A DNA stretch of 64,000 bases from JAVJUV01 sp047314965 (GCF_047314965.1 NZ_JBLBVK010000042.1:33478-97477), one strand, 5' to 3'; counted from the first letter of the stretch, positions 8,217-17,421 are shown. Numbers and translations are program-made. Notes: generated by a model not told the origin, from the sequence alone.

Positions 8217-9604
8217 AGCAGCATCACCGAAGCCAGCCCTAGAAACGCGAAGAATCCCACCACGTCGGTCACAGTCGTCACGAAAGTGCCCGAGGCCAAC
8301 GCGGGGTCCACACCGGACTTGTCCAAGGCAAGCGGAATGAGCACACCAGACAATCCCGCGGCAAGAAGATTGACCACCATCGCCACGGCAATCACCACTC
8401 CGATCATGGGCTGACCGAACCAGACAAGCCCCACAAGGCCCATGACAATCGCGAAGATCATTCCGTTCAACAGGCCGGCCATGGCCTCTCGACGGATCAC
8501 TCTCCATGCGTTGGAACCGGTCAGGTCACGGGTAGCCAGTGCTCGGACGGCGACCGTCATGGACTGTGTCCCGGCATTGCCGCCCATCGAAGCAACGATT
8601 GGCATCAGAACGGCTAGCGCCACCACGGCGGCGATCACTTCGTCAAAAAACGAGATCACGATGGACGCCAGAATTGCGGTAGCGAGGTTGATGCCAAGCC
8701 AGGGAAATCTGCGTCGGACGATTTCGAGGGTTGAGTTCGACAGGCTCTCGTCGCCAACCCCGCCGAGGCGGAGCACGTCCTCCTCATGTTCCTCGTCCAA
8801 GACTGCCATGGCATCGTCGATGGTAATCACGCCCACAAGCCGCCCGTCGGAATCGACGACTGGCGCGGAAATCAGGTGATACTGATTGAATGCATAGGCG
8901 ACGTCGCCCTCTTCCTCATCGACCTCGAAGACCCTGAAACTATCCTCTGTGATTGCCTTTAGAGGTACTTCACGGCGGGACGACATGATCCGACCAAGCG
9001 TAACGTAGGCAGTGGGTCGGTGTCGCGGGTCAACAAGTACGATGTGGTAGAATTGATCGGGAAGATCGGCATTGGCCCTAAGGTGGTCGATGGTGTCACC
9101 GACAGTCCAATGCTCGGGCGCAATCACAACTTCACGCTGCATGAGACGACCGGCGGAGTACTCCGGATAGGACAGCGCCTTTTCGACCGCGATCCGGTCG
9201 ACCATGTCCAGAACGTCGAGAATTGCTTCCTGCTGGGGTTCGTCGAGGTCTTCGATCAGGTCGACAACGTCGTCCGACTCGAGTTCCTGAACTGCGGCGG
9301 CCAGAACTTCGGGTTCCAGAGCCTCGATTACCGAGTCTCGGATATCCTCGTCGATCTCTGACAGGATCTCGCCGTCGATGTAGTCTCCCGCCAAACGGAG
9401 AATGGAAGTCCGGCTATCAGCGCCGACTTGCTCGAGAAGGTCGGCGATGTCGGCGGGATGCAAAGGCTCCAGGACTTCCTCAAGCCGTGCGCGATCTCCC
9501 GAATCTGCTGCTTCGACAGCGGCCAATACAACCTTGTTCCGGAGAGCGTAGTCGTCTTCGGTCTCGTCTTCGGCGTGTTCAAGTGTTTCAACCTGGTCGT
9601 TCAT
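8213..9604 (-). CDS. mgtE: Magnesium transporter MgtE
   Basis: A 463-residue protein with the full MgtE plan: an acidic superhelical N domain (residues about 25-145, including LHPADIADLLEQV), a CBS pair (about 150-270, VMQREVVIAPEHWTVGDTI-like start and VVDSDGRLVGVITIDDAM), then a five-helix channel domain from about 300 with ASMGGNAGTQSMTVAVRA, the family signature. It is a Mg-gated Mg(2+) channel of the inner membrane. GGAG lies about nine bases before the ATG. It is first of a likely mgtE / cyclo-ligase / ymdB operon. Confidence 0.96.
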   Translation of the reverse strand: MNDQVETLEHAEDETEDDYALRNKVVLAAVEAADSGDRARLEEVLEPLHPADIADLLEQVGADSRTSILRLAGDYIDGEILSEIDEDIRDSVIEALEPEVLAAAVQELESDDVVDLIEDLDEPQQEAILDVLDMVDRIAVEKALSYPEYSAGRLMQREVVIAPEHWTVGDTIDHLRANADLPDQFYHIVLVDPRHRPTAYVTLGRIMSSRREVPLKAITEDSFRVFEVDEEEGDVAYAFNQYHLISAPVVDSDGRLVGVITIDDAMAVLDEEHEEDVLRLGGVGDESLSNSTLEIVRRRFPWLGINLATAILASIVISFFDEVIAAVVALAVLMPIVASMGGNAGTQSMTVAVRALATRDLTGSNAWRVIRREAMAGLLNGMIFAIVMGLVGLVWFGQPMIGVVIAVAMVVNLLAAGLSGVLIPLALDKSGVDPALASGTFVTTVTDVVGFFAFLGLASVMLL

Positions 9605-9707
9605 CGCGACATCTCCGGGAGGACTTTGACGCGCACCCTAGAGTATTGCACGGGATGGACAACAGGGCGCGGGCATACTTTAGAAGAAGCGACGAAAGGA
9701 AACTGTC

Positions 9708-11000
9708 ATGGATGCTGGCGAACTGTTGATTGGGCAAATTATCAATTTCTCGGGCAATCCGTTTCTGGAGGGGCCGCATGCAGCGCATCACGATGCAAGC
9801 GGAGGATTGGTTATCCAGAACGGGCGCATCTCGGCAGTCGGATCAGCCGAAGACCTGCGTCGGGATTTCCCGCGAGCAAAGGTCACCGACTTTGGTAACG
9901 ATTTGATCTTACCGGGTTTCATCGACGCTCATGTTCACTACCCTCAGACTGCGATCATCGCCAGCTGGGGGAAGCGGCTCATTGACTGGCTGAACACGTA
10001 TACGTTTCCGGAAGAGATGCGTTTCAGTGACCCGGAGTATTCTGCAGAGGTTGCTCGCTGTTTCTTTGACCTGTCTCTTTCGCATGGGACGACGACTGTT
10101 GCGAGCTTTTGCACGATTCACCCTGAGAGCGTGAACGCGTTTTTCGCCGAAGCGAAGCGCCGGAATCTGTGTGCAGTTGGTGGAAAGACCTGCATGGACC
10201 GGAATGCCCCGGACGGTCTTCGTGACAATGTGCAGAGCGCGTACGATGACAGCAAACGGCTGCTGGAGCGTTGGCACGGTGACGATCGCCTAATCTACGC
10301 CATTACGCCTCGTTTCTCACCGACCTCGACGCGGGAACAACTTGAAGCGCTCGGGGCGCTGTGGTCGGAGTACCCCGAATGCCCGATGCAAACCCATCTG
10401 TCGGAACAAACCGACGAGGTTGCCTGGGTCGCGGAACTCTTTCCGGAGGCCCGGGATTATCTTGATACCTACGAGGCAGCAGGTCTTCTTGGAGCAGGTG
10501 GCCTCTATGGGCATGCCATTCACCTTGCTGACCGTGAAAGGCAAAGGCTGCTGGAAGCCGGTGGAGCACTGGTACATTGCCCCACGTCCAACACATTCAT
10601 CGGTTCCGGATTGTTCGACATGGACGGATTGACCCGTGAGGATCAAATCGTCGGGCTTGCGACAGACACTGGCGGCGGCTCATCGTTCTCGATGCTCCGA
10701 ACGATGGCCGCGGCCTATGAAGTCGCGCAACTTCGCGGGCGTCCGCTTCACCCGTCCGAATTGATATGGCTTGCCACCGCCGGATCAGCGCGTGCATTGC
10801 GGCTTGGTGATCGCATTGGAGACCTGAAGCCAGGATATGATGCAGACCTTGTCGTGATGGACCTCGCCTCCACTCCCGCAATTGCTCAACGCGCCGCGCG
10901 GGCCAAAGACATCTGGGAAGCCCTGTTTCCAACAATCATGATGGGGGATGATCGTGCCATCCGGGATGTACGAGTTCTGGGGCAAACGGCACTATGCTGA
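9708..11000 (+). CDS. guaD: Guanine deaminase
   Basis: A 430-residue amidohydrolase. Zinc and catalytic motifs are PGFIDAHVHYPQ (HxH at residues 75-77), MQTHLSEQ, GHAIHL and ATDTGGGSSFSML, which together are diagnostic of GuaD rather than cytosine or adenosine deaminases. It hydrolyses guanine to xanthine and ammonia. AAAGGAA lies eight bases before the ATG. The downstream LysE-type exporter gene overlaps its 3' end by seven bases, and a second deaminase lies convergently beyond that. Confidence 0.95.
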   Translation: MDAGELLIGQIINFSGNPFLEGPHAAHHDASGGLVIQNGRISAVGSAEDLRRDFPRAKVTDFGNDLILPGFIDAHVHYPQTAIIASWGKRLIDWLNTYTFPEEMRFSDPEYSAEVARCFFDLSLSHGTTTVASFCTIHPESVNAFFAEAKRRNLCAVGGKTCMDRNAPDGLRDNVQSAYDDSKRLLERWHGDDRLIYAITPRFSPTSTREQLEALGALWSEYPECPMQTHLSEQTDEVAWVAELFPEARDYLDTYEAAGLLGAGGLYGHAIHLADRERQRLLEAGGALVHCPTSNTFIGSGLFDMDGLTREDQIVGLATDTGGGSSFSMLRTMAAAYEVAQLRGRPLHPSELIWLATAGSARALRLGDRIGDLKPGYDADLVVMDLASTPAIAQRAARAKDIWEALFPTIMMGDDRAIRDVRVLGQTALC

Positions 11001-11584
11001 CATTTGCGCTCGCAGTTCTGTTCCTCATTATAACTCCCGGGCCTGGCGTTCTGTCGCTTGCCGGCGTCGGCGCCGCGTTCGGGTATCGCCACGGCAGCAG
11101 GTATCTGGTGGGCCTGTTTCTGGGCACCAATCTTGTGTGTCTCGGCGTGATCACCGGGCTGGCTGCCATCATGTTGGCCGACCCTCGCATACGAACGATC
11201 TTTTCCATTGCTTCCGCAGCCTATCTTGCGTGGCTTGCGTTCCGTATCGCTTTCGCAGGCGCGAGGATCGCGTTCATCGAGCGGACTGAACCGCCTGGGA
11301 TTCGCGGCGGCATTTTCCTTCAGATCATCAATCCGAAGGCCTACGCGGTTAATACGGCCCTGTTCTCCGGCTTTGCATTCATGAGCGATGCACCGGCCAT
11401 AGAGATGGCGATAAAACTCATTATTCTTAATACGATGTGGATTGGGATTCATGTTTTATGGCTATGGGTCGGCGTTACGATACGTCGCCTTGATTTGCCG
11501 CCGCGAAAGCAAAGAGCGATCAACATCGCCATGGCAGTCTCGATGCTGGTTGTCGTCGCTCTGGCGGCATTCGCCGCGACTTAG
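10994..11584 (+). CDS. LysE-family translocator (small-molecule exporter)
   Basis: A 196-residue membrane protein of the LysE/RhtB family. It has an N-terminal helix ending in the family motif ITPGPGVLSLAGVGAAFG, followed by about five further hydrophobic segments and NPKAYAVNTALF in the centre. The family exports amino acids and analogues; the substrate is unknown. Its ATG lies inside the 3' end of guaD, so the two are probably translated together and the exporter may act on a purine or nitrogen product. It ends four bases into the convergent deaminase gene. Confidence 0.88.
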   Translation: MLTFALAVLFLIITPGPGVLSLAGVGAAFGYRHGSRYLVGLFLGTNLVCLGVITGLAAIMLADPRIRTIFSIASAAYLAWLAFRIAFAGARIAFIERTEPPGIRGGIFLQIINPKAYAVNTALFSGFAFMSDAPAIEMAIKLIILNTMWIGIHVLWLWVGVTIRRLDLPPRKQRAINIAMAVSMLVVVALAAFAAT

Positions 11585-12912
11585 CCCATCAACCTCTGAA
11601 CGCTGGAGCGGGCTGCATATAGGGCACCCGGCAAATCAACCGTGGTGACGTTGCCGTCGTTCACGATCTGCCGCCCTTCGACGAAAAGATGCTTCACTTT
11701 CGTTGGCCCGGCCAGAAGAAAGGACACCGGGTCCCAGCTTCCTGCGCTGTCCATTCCGGAGATATCCCAAAGCGCGAGATCGGCACGCATCCCAGGTCGA
11801 ATCCGCCCAATGTCATCACGTCCAAGCACCTGGGCCCCGCCAACCGTGGCAATTTCGAGGGCCTCACGTGCGCTCATAGCATCTGCTCCATTTGCGACCC
11901 TCTGAAGCAGCATGGCCTGGCGGGCCTCAGACGCAATGTTCGCCTGATCGTTCGATGCGGAGCCATCCACACCAAGTCCGACGCGAACGCCGGCATCCCT
12001 CATGGCACGCACCGGAGCAATCCCGGAACCGAGCCGGCAATTGGAGCATGGGCAATGAGCCACGCCTGTCCCGGTCCGAGCGAAGAGATTGACTTCGCTT
12101 TGGTCTAGTTTGACACAGTGAGCATGCCAGACGTCATCGCCCGTCCAGCCAAGTTCTTCGGCATATTCCCCCGGACGACAGCCGAATTTCTCCAGTGAAT
12201 AGGCGATATCCTCATCATTCTCCGCAAGATGGGTGTGCAGCCGGACACCTTTGTCCCGAGCAAGTAGTGCGGCGTCGCGCATCAACTCGCGACTTACTGA
12301 GAACGGAGAACAAGGCGCAATGCCAACTCTGACCATTGCGCCCGGGGAGGTGTCGTGGAACTTATCCACGACACGGATGCAGTCATTGAGAATTGCCTTT
12401 TCTGTTTCGACAAGACTGTCGGGGGGTAGACCTCCTGAACTCTCCCCGATCGACATCGCGCCCCTCGTCGGGTGAAAACGCACGCCGATTTCGGAAGCGG
12501 CCCCAATCGTATCATCGAGTCTCGCGCCGTTCGGAAAAAGATAAAGGTGATCGGAGCTTGTCGTGCATCCTGAAAGAGCAAGCTCGGCAAGACCCAGGGT
12601 AGTGGACAGAGCGAAATCGTCCGGCGTGAACCGTGCCCAGATGGGATAAAGCGTCTTGAGCCAGCCAAACAGGAGAGCGTCCTGTCCTCCCGGAACCGCC
12701 CGTGTCAGTGTCTGGTAAAGATGATGATGCGTATTGATCAGGCCAGGTGTTACAAGAAGCCCGGTCGCCCGCAAAACCTCCGCATCCGGGGCATGCAAGG
12801 CGCGGCCCAATTCTGTAATCACCCCGTTCGAAACAAGGATGTCGACATCCGACAGATCAGGACCATCCATGGTGCAGACACATTCTGCGCCTTTGATGAG
12901 AACGTCCCTCAA
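11581..12912 (-). CDS. 8-oxoguanine deaminase-like amidohydrolase
   Basis: A 443-residue amidohydrolase related to TrzN/AtzA and 8-oxoguanine deaminases. Key motifs are PGLINTHHHLYQTLTRA (HxH ligand plus the Gln/Arg stretch typical of 8-oxoguanine deaminase), LHTHLAENDEDI, WHAHCVKL and GLGVDGSASND. Likely reaction: 8-oxoguanine to urate plus ammonia; other aminopurine or triazine substrates are possible. The start is a TTG preceded by GGGGAG at ideal spacing, and it overlaps the stop of the upstream phosphatase gene. The long in-frame extension beyond it is not family-like. Confidence 0.82.
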   Translation of the reverse strand: MRDVLIKGAECVCTMDGPDLSDVDILVSNGVITELGRALHAPDAEVLRATGLLVTPGLINTHHHLYQTLTRAVPGGQDALLFGWLKTLYPIWARFTPDDFALSTTLGLAELALSGCTTSSDHLYLFPNGARLDDTIGAASEIGVRFHPTRGAMSIGESSGGLPPDSLVETEKAILNDCIRVVDKFHDTSPGAMVRVGIAPCSPFSVSRELMRDAALLARDKGVRLHTHLAENDEDIAYSLEKFGCRPGEYAEELGWTGDDVWHAHCVKLDQSEVNLFARTGTGVAHCPCSNCRLGSGIAPVRAMRDAGVRVGLGVDGSASNDQANIASEARQAMLLQRVANGADAMSAREALEIATVGGAQVLGRDDIGRIRPGMRADLALWDISGMDSAGSWDPVSFLLAGPTKVKHLFVEGRQIVNDGNVTTVDLPGALYAARSSVQRLMG

Positions 12913-13712
12913 TCGGCTCCCCGCAAAAGTGAGAGCGCCGCAAAGTGAAGTTCTGGATTGCCGGCAGCCAGGATACGCCCCCCCAAGTGTGCGGGCTTTC
13001 CTTCCCAATCCGTCACGATCCCGCCAGCGGACTCGATGACTGCAATGGGGGCCTGGACGTCATAGATATTCAAGCCCGCCTCTATTACCAAGTCGATCTG
13101 ACCAGCGGCCAGCAATGCGTAGGCGTAGCAGTCGCAGCCATAGCGAGTCAGTTTGACTTTGCTCGACACTCTTCGAAACGCGGCGCCTTCCTCGTCGGTA
13201 CCCACTTCGGGAAAAGTCGAAAAAAGAGTCGCCTCGGAAAGCTCCACGTCAGCCTTTACACCAAGCGGATGCGTTCCGAGAGGTCCGCTGACCCTCGAAC
13301 GCCCCAGACCACCTTCGAATCTCTCGCCAACATATGGTTGGTCAATGATGCCGATAAATGGTCCGTCCGCGTCGGCAACCGAGATCAGAACGCCCCAGGT
13401 AGGTGTTCCGCTGATGTAGCCTCGGGTCCCGTCGATGGGATCAAGAACCCAAGTCAGGCCGGAAGTCCCTTCCTTGCTACCGTGCTCTTCCCCGATGATG
13501 CCATCGTCAGGACGCAACTCTTCCAAGAGACGTCGCATGGCGAGTTCAGCATTCCGATCCGCAATCGTTACTGGATCGAAATGTACTCTCTTGCTTTCTG
13601 TCGAAAGTCCGTCTTGTCGGAAGTAGCGCAGCGTTTCGATACGTGCAGCGTCCGCCAATGTGTTTGCGACCTGCCAGAGATCCGGCAGGTCATCGCTGTA
13701 TCGATCCAACAA
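12909..13712 (-). CDS. hisN: Inositol-monophosphatase-family phosphatase, probably histidinol-phosphatase HisN type
   Basis: A 267-residue Mg-dependent sugar-phosphatase fold. EEHG, then WVLDPIDGTRGYISG (the DPIDGT metal site with GTRGY as in the HisN-type subgroup) and YDVQAPIAVIESAGG near the C terminus are all visible. HisN-type enzymes hydrolyse histidinol phosphate in histidine synthesis; myo-inositol or other phosphates remain possible. Two adjacent TTG codons can start it; AGGGGGC lies just upstream. hisF and hisE lie 30 kb away on the other strand. Confidence 0.8.
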   Translation of the reverse strand: MLDRYSDDLPDLWQVANTLADAARIETLRYFRQDGLSTESKRVHFDPVTIADRNAELAMRRLLEELRPDDGIIGEEHGSKEGTSGLTWVLDPIDGTRGYISGTPTWGVLISVADADGPFIGIIDQPYVGERFEGGLGRSRVSGPLGTHPLGVKADVELSEATLFSTFPEVGTDEEGAAFRRVSSKVKLTRYGCDCYAYALLAAGQIDLVIEAGLNIYDVQAPIAVIESAGGIVTDWEGKPAHLGGRILAAGNPELHFAALSLLRGAD

Positions 13713-13779
13713 ATTCTGCCCCCTACGTATTCCCCATGGAAAATGAAGTATTTTGGGCAGTTAAGACGGTCAACCCTTG

Positions 13780-14163
13780 TCAGGCAACGTCACTGAGCAC
13801 CCGAGCCAATTCGAATAGACGGCGACGTTGGGTCTCGGGAATTGCGTAGTAGGATCTAACCAACTCCAGCGCTTCCTTGTCCTTCAAGATGTCACCGGGA
13901 AGTTCCGTGACCTCATGCGTATGTTCAGGTACGTCTTCCAAGCCCTCGAAGAAGAAGCTTACAGGTACGGTCAAAGCCTCAGCGATATCCCAAAGCCGAG
14001 ACGCGGAAACGCGGTTCATGCCTGTTTCATACTTCTGGATCTGCTGGAATTTTATTCCAACCGCTTCAGCAAGTTGCTGTTGAGTTATACCGACAAGCCA
14101 CCGGCGATGACGGATGCGCTTACCGACGTGGACATCAACCGGATGCTTCATTTTTATATCCAT
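13780..14163 (-). CDS. XRE-family regulator, PraR/PhrR-like
   Basis: A 127-residue protein with an N-terminal helix-turn-helix (residues about 17-72): VGKRIRHRRWLVGITQQQLA, then GIKFQQIQKYETGMNRVSASRLW and VPVSFFFEGLE. This pattern is typical of the alphaproteobacterial group that includes rhizobial PraR and PhrR. The second half is an acidic tail ending in QRRRLFELARVLSDVA. It probably binds DNA as a dimer; a 17-base dyad lies 36 bases upstream of its start. An alternative ATG four codons downstream is equally plausible. Targets unknown. Confidence 0.85.
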   Translation of the reverse strand: MDIKMKHPVDVHVGKRIRHRRWLVGITQQQLAEAVGIKFQQIQKYETGMNRVSASRLWDIAEALTVPVSFFFEGLEDVPEHTHEVTELPGDILKDKEALELVRSYYAIPETQRRRLFELARVLSDVA

Positions 14164-14198
14164 TCTCTACCATGACGACCCTACACTGCTCCTCTTAG

Positions 14199-14215
14199 AG
14201 TATTCTAGTTATACT
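14199..14215. promoter_or_regulatory. Candidate operator dyad upstream of the XRE regulator
   Basis: AGTAT and its exact inverse ATACT are separated by seven bases. The dyad lies in an AT-rich stretch between the regulator start (14163) and the divergent quinone oxidoreductase (14375). Size and position fit autoregulation by an XRE dimer, but this is inference. Confidence 0.35.
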
Positions 14216-14374
14216 TATGGGTAGGTAAACAACCCACGGTGCAAAAACCTCGACAGCAAGGCAGCACGCAGGCACTCTTGCTCAAAGATATCATATACGA
14301 TGAATGGTGAACACTGTCACCAAAAAAAATCGATATTGTTGAGAATGTCTTAATAACAGCGATAAATGTAAATC

Positions 14375-15343
14375 ATGCGCAAAGCTGAAGCCTGGATATG
14401 CCGGACGACAAACACTGCTCCTCGGATAGAGGCATTCGTGGTGCCAACTCTCACGTCCAACGAAGTCTTGCTTCGCGTCAAAGCCGTTGGACTCAACTTC
14501 GCGGACATCTTGATGCTTAAAGGTAGCTATCAGGCAACACCACCCACGCCTTTCGTTCTCGGCATGGAGTTCGCTGGGGTTGTTGAAGAAGTGGGAGACG
14601 CTGTTTCAGCGTTTGCCGTAGGAGATCGTGTGATGGGGGTCCCAGGACACGGCGGCCTCGCTGAATTCGCAGTGCTGCCCGAAACCAAACTGCGGCATTG
14701 TCCACCAACGATGGACGACATATCTGCGGCGGGCTTTCAGATTGCCTACGGCACGTCGCACCTCGCCTTGACACATCGCGCACGTCTTCTGGCCGGAGAA
14801 ACGTTACTTGTCATCGGAGCCGCCGGTGGCGTCGGCCTGACCGCAGTAGAGGTCGGGCATCAGCTTGGCGCGAGGGTTATCGCGGTCGCGCGCGGAAAAG
14901 AAAAACTCGAAATCGCGAAAGCGGCAGGAGCCGATGTCTTGATCGACAGCGAAAGTGCCGATTTGCTGAGCGAGTTGAGGTCTTTGGGGCCGATTGACGT
15001 TGTCTACGATGCTGTCGGCGGAGAGTTGGGAGAAACAGCCCTGCGGGTCATGGCGCCTGATGGACGCTTTCTTGTGATAGGCTTTGCCAGCGGCCGCTTA
15101 CCTCAACTGAAACCCAACCATCTACTCGTGAAAAACCAATCGGTTATCGGTTTCTATTGGGGCGGATATGACGCGTTCAACCCGACGGTCTTAAACACCA
15201 GTCTGGCGGAACTCAGCCTATGGCATGCAGAAGGTCGCATCAAACCGCATGTGAGCCATGTCTTGCCCTTCGAACGTGCACTAGAGGGTCTGGAGTTGCT
15301 GCGTTCGCGAAAATCCTCAGGCAAAATCGTCATTACGCGCTGA
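14375..15343 (+). CDS. NADPH:quinone oxidoreductase family protein (zinc-free MDR)
   Basis: A 322-residue medium-chain dehydrogenase/reductase. The N-terminal GroES-like domain has VKAVGLNFADILMLKGSYQ, the quinone-reductase signature, with no structural-zinc cysteines. The Rossmann domain carries LLVIGAAGGVGLTAVEVGHQLGARVIA at about residues 143-169. These enzymes reduce quinones or enones with NADPH. About 210 bases of AT-rich DNA upstream separate it from the XRE gene. The last 11 bases overlap the end of the convergent LysR gene. Confidence 0.87.
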   Translation: MRKAEAWICRTTNTAPRIEAFVVPTLTSNEVLLRVKAVGLNFADILMLKGSYQATPPTPFVLGMEFAGVVEEVGDAVSAFAVGDRVMGVPGHGGLAEFAVLPETKLRHCPPTMDDISAAGFQIAYGTSHLALTHRARLLAGETLLVIGAAGGVGLTAVEVGHQLGARVIAVARGKEKLEIAKAAGADVLIDSESADLLSELRSLGPIDVVYDAVGGELGETALRVMAPDGRFLVIGFASGRLPQLKPNHLLVKNQSVIGFYWGGYDAFNPTVLNTSLAELSLWHAEGRIKPHVSHVLPFERALEGLELLRSRKSSGKIVITR

Positions 15344-16205
15344 GCGCAAGAGACGGCTGGCCATAGAAGCGGCGCACCAGGTTTGCCAAATGGTCTCGCG
15401 TCACACTCGACGCTACATTTGACACATAAAGGTTGATCTTCTTTTTTCCGAGTTCCGGCAGACTTCCTTGGTGTGGAACTTCCGCCAGCTGCGGCGCGGC
15501 AGTGCCTGATAACTGCGAAAGAATTGCAAGGTCCCCGGCGACGGTCGCTTCGACCGTTCTTGTCGACTCCGAGTCAACCGCCATTTCCCAAGGGATTCCG
15601 GCATTGTCCAATGCGTGCTGCATTGTGCGGCGAAACTGGCAATGAGGTTCCGAGGCGAGCGGCACAGGCCGTTGCTGCCAGGCGCTTCCTCCCGGCGCGC
15701 CATACCAAAGCAATGGCACCTCCACCAACGTCTCTCCGCCCGGATCAAGGTGATCCTCTGTCGTTAGAATGATGTCACACCGCCCATCCGAAAAAAGATG
15801 CTTGAGGCGCGATGTCCACGAAGACACCAATTGCACCCGCATCCGCGGATAATCGGTCGCAAAAAGCTTCATGACGCGCGGGATCGAAGGATAAATGATG
15901 TCATGTGGCACGCCGAGGATCAGCGTACCCTCGAATGCGCTATCGGTCATCTGCGCATAGACCTCGTCATTGAGAGCGAGGATCCGCCTCCCATAGCTGG
16001 CGAGTTTCTCACCTGCCGCAGTCAGCCCGATGGTACGCCCGGAACGGTCTAAAAGGTTCTGGCCCAGGTTTTCTTCAAGGCGTTTGAGCTGCATCGAAAC
16101 GGCTGATTGAGTGAGGTTCAGGATGGCGGCGGCACGGGTCACTCCACCAGCATCCGCCACGGCGACAAACGAACGAAGAGCCGTCAGATCCAGATTCCTA
16201 GGCAC
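15333..16205 (-). CDS. LysR-family transcriptional regulator
   Basis: A 290-residue LysR protein. The winged helix-turn-helix is at residues about 4-62 (DLTALRSFVAVADAGGVTRA then LTQSAVSMQLKRLEE), followed by the substrate-binding domain starting near GTLILGVPHDII. Divergent from a DUF1127 gene, with a long dyad in between (16228-16260) that may be its site. Co-inducer and regulon unknown. Confidence 0.9.
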   Translation of the reverse strand: MPRNLDLTALRSFVAVADAGGVTRAAAILNLTQSAVSMQLKRLEENLGQNLLDRSGRTIGLTAAGEKLASYGRRILALNDEVYAQMTDSAFEGTLILGVPHDIIYPSIPRVMKLFATDYPRMRVQLVSSWTSRLKHLFSDGRCDIILTTEDHLDPGGETLVEVPLLWYGAPGGSAWQQRPVPLASEPHCQFRRTMQHALDNAGIPWEMAVDSESTRTVEATVAGDLAILSQLSGTAAPQLAEVPHQGSLPELGKKKINLYVSNVASSVTRDHLANLVRRFYGQPSLALSA

Positions 16206-16227
16206 ATCAATTTCCTTGAAGTTTTAG

Positions 16228-16260
16228 TTCAGAAATATTTGCTTTTAAAATATATCTGAA
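16228..16260. promoter_or_regulatory. Long dyad between lysR and DUF1127 genes
   Basis: TTCAGA at 16228 and TCTGAA at 16255 are exact inverse repeats, and the inner arms ATATTT and AAATAT extend the match, giving about 12 of 13 paired positions around a short spacer. Position 23 bases upstream of the LysR start fits an autoregulatory LysR site also serving the divergent DUF1127 gene. Confidence 0.45.
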
Positions 16261-16328
16261 TTGTGCAGAAGCATCAAGCCTGGTGATGAAAGGACGATCA
16301 ATCATCAGATTTCAAGAAAGGTATCAGA

Positions 16329-16547
16329 ATGATCAGCCTCGACTCCCTGCCCCGCTTCGCATTTACTCAACGACCCAAAAGGTCGCTTTTGCGGGTAATC
16401 ATTTTGCTCGAAGCTACATACCGCCAACGCCGTGAATTGGCGGAAATGGAGTCTCACCGTCTGACTGATATTGGCCTGACTAAAATCGAGGCATTGGATG
16501 AGGCGAAGCGACCGATATGGGACGCTCCGGCGAATTGGCGGCGCTGA
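16329..16547 (+). CDS. DUF1127 domain-containing small protein
   Basis: 72 residues ending in YRQRRELAEMESHRLTDIGL, then TKIEALDEAKRPIWDAPANW, the DUF1127 (YjiS-like) core with its LxxLxxHRLxDIGL pattern. Small DUF1127 proteins in alphaproteobacteria have been linked to RNA turnover and phosphate or stress responses, and the domain is thought to bind RNA. It is divergent from a LysR gene, as is common for this family, and is followed 136 bases later by a Bax-inhibitor-1 gene. Confidence 0.8.
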   Translation: MISLDSLPRFAFTQRPKRSLLRVIILLEATYRQRRELAEMESHRLTDIGLTKIEALDEAKRPIWDAPANWRR

Positions 16548-16683
16548 AGCAACAATTCCCGATAAAAACAGTTCGCTTTTCGCGCCCGAAAGCTTGAAAA
16601 GCTGGCGGTTCCTGCCAATATCCACACAGGAGTGGTCGGCTTTCCCGACCAATCACGTCATTAACGCTAGGAGAGCACGAGCA

Positions 16684-17421
16684 ATGGCTGAATATCAGAC
16701 CGTCCGCACCGCACCCGGTGTCCGCACGGCCGAGATTGACGAGGGCCTTCGCGCCCACATGAACAAGGTCTACGGCATCATGTCCGTGGGCATGCTTGTC
16801 ACTGCCGGTGTAGCATGGGCCGTGGGCACCAGCGACGCACTTCTCTCGATTTTCCGCGATCCCATGACGCTTCAGCCGAATATCCTGGGATGGATCGCCA
16901 TGTTCTTGCCGCTGGGGCTGGTTTTCCTGTTTTCCGGAACGATCAACCGGATGTCGGCAGCCGCCGCGCAAACGTTTTTCTACGTTTTCGCTGCAGCCAT
17001 GGGATTGTCTATCGCGTGGATCTTCGCGGCCTTCACGGGCGTGTCGATTGCGCAGACATTCCTCGCGACAGCCGCCGGCTTTGCCGGTCTGAGCCTTTGG
17101 GGCTACACGACAAAACGTGACCTGACGGGTATGGGCTCGTTCCTGTTGATGGGCCTGATCGGTTTGATCGTGGCCATGCTGATCAATCTGTTTATCGCAT
17201 CGAGTGCTTTGGCCTTCGCGATTTCGGTTATCGGAATCCTGATCTTCGCGGGCCTCACCGCTTATGATACGCAAAGGATCAAAACGGAGTATCTTGCGCA
17301 TGCGAATGCGATGGATAGCGAGTGGCTGCAAAAGTCAGCCATCATGGGAGCCCTGAACCTCTATCTCGACTTCATCAACTTGTTCATGTTCCTGCTGTCG
17401 TTCCTCGGCAACCGGGAATAA
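16684..17421 (+). CDS. Bax inhibitor-1 / YccA family membrane protein
   Basis: 245 residues with about seven hydrophobic segments and the family C-terminal pattern GLTAYDTQRIK, then GALNLYLDFINLFMFLLSFLG. BI-1/YccA proteins act in the inner membrane as pH-sensitive Ca(2+) leak channels or FtsH modulators; the exact role here is unknown. AGGAGA lies about ten bases before the ATG, deciding this start over an in-frame one at 16498. A strong terminator follows. Confidence 0.92.
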   Translation: MAEYQTVRTAPGVRTAEIDEGLRAHMNKVYGIMSVGMLVTAGVAWAVGTSDALLSIFRDPMTLQPNILGWIAMFLPLGLVFLFSGTINRMSAAAAQTFFYVFAAAMGLSIAWIFAAFTGVSIAQTFLATAAGFAGLSLWGYTTKRDLTGMGSFLLMGLIGLIVAMLINLFIASSALAFAISVIGILIFAGLTAYDTQRIKTEYLAHANAMDSEWLQKSAIMGALNLYLDFINLFMFLLSFLGNRE

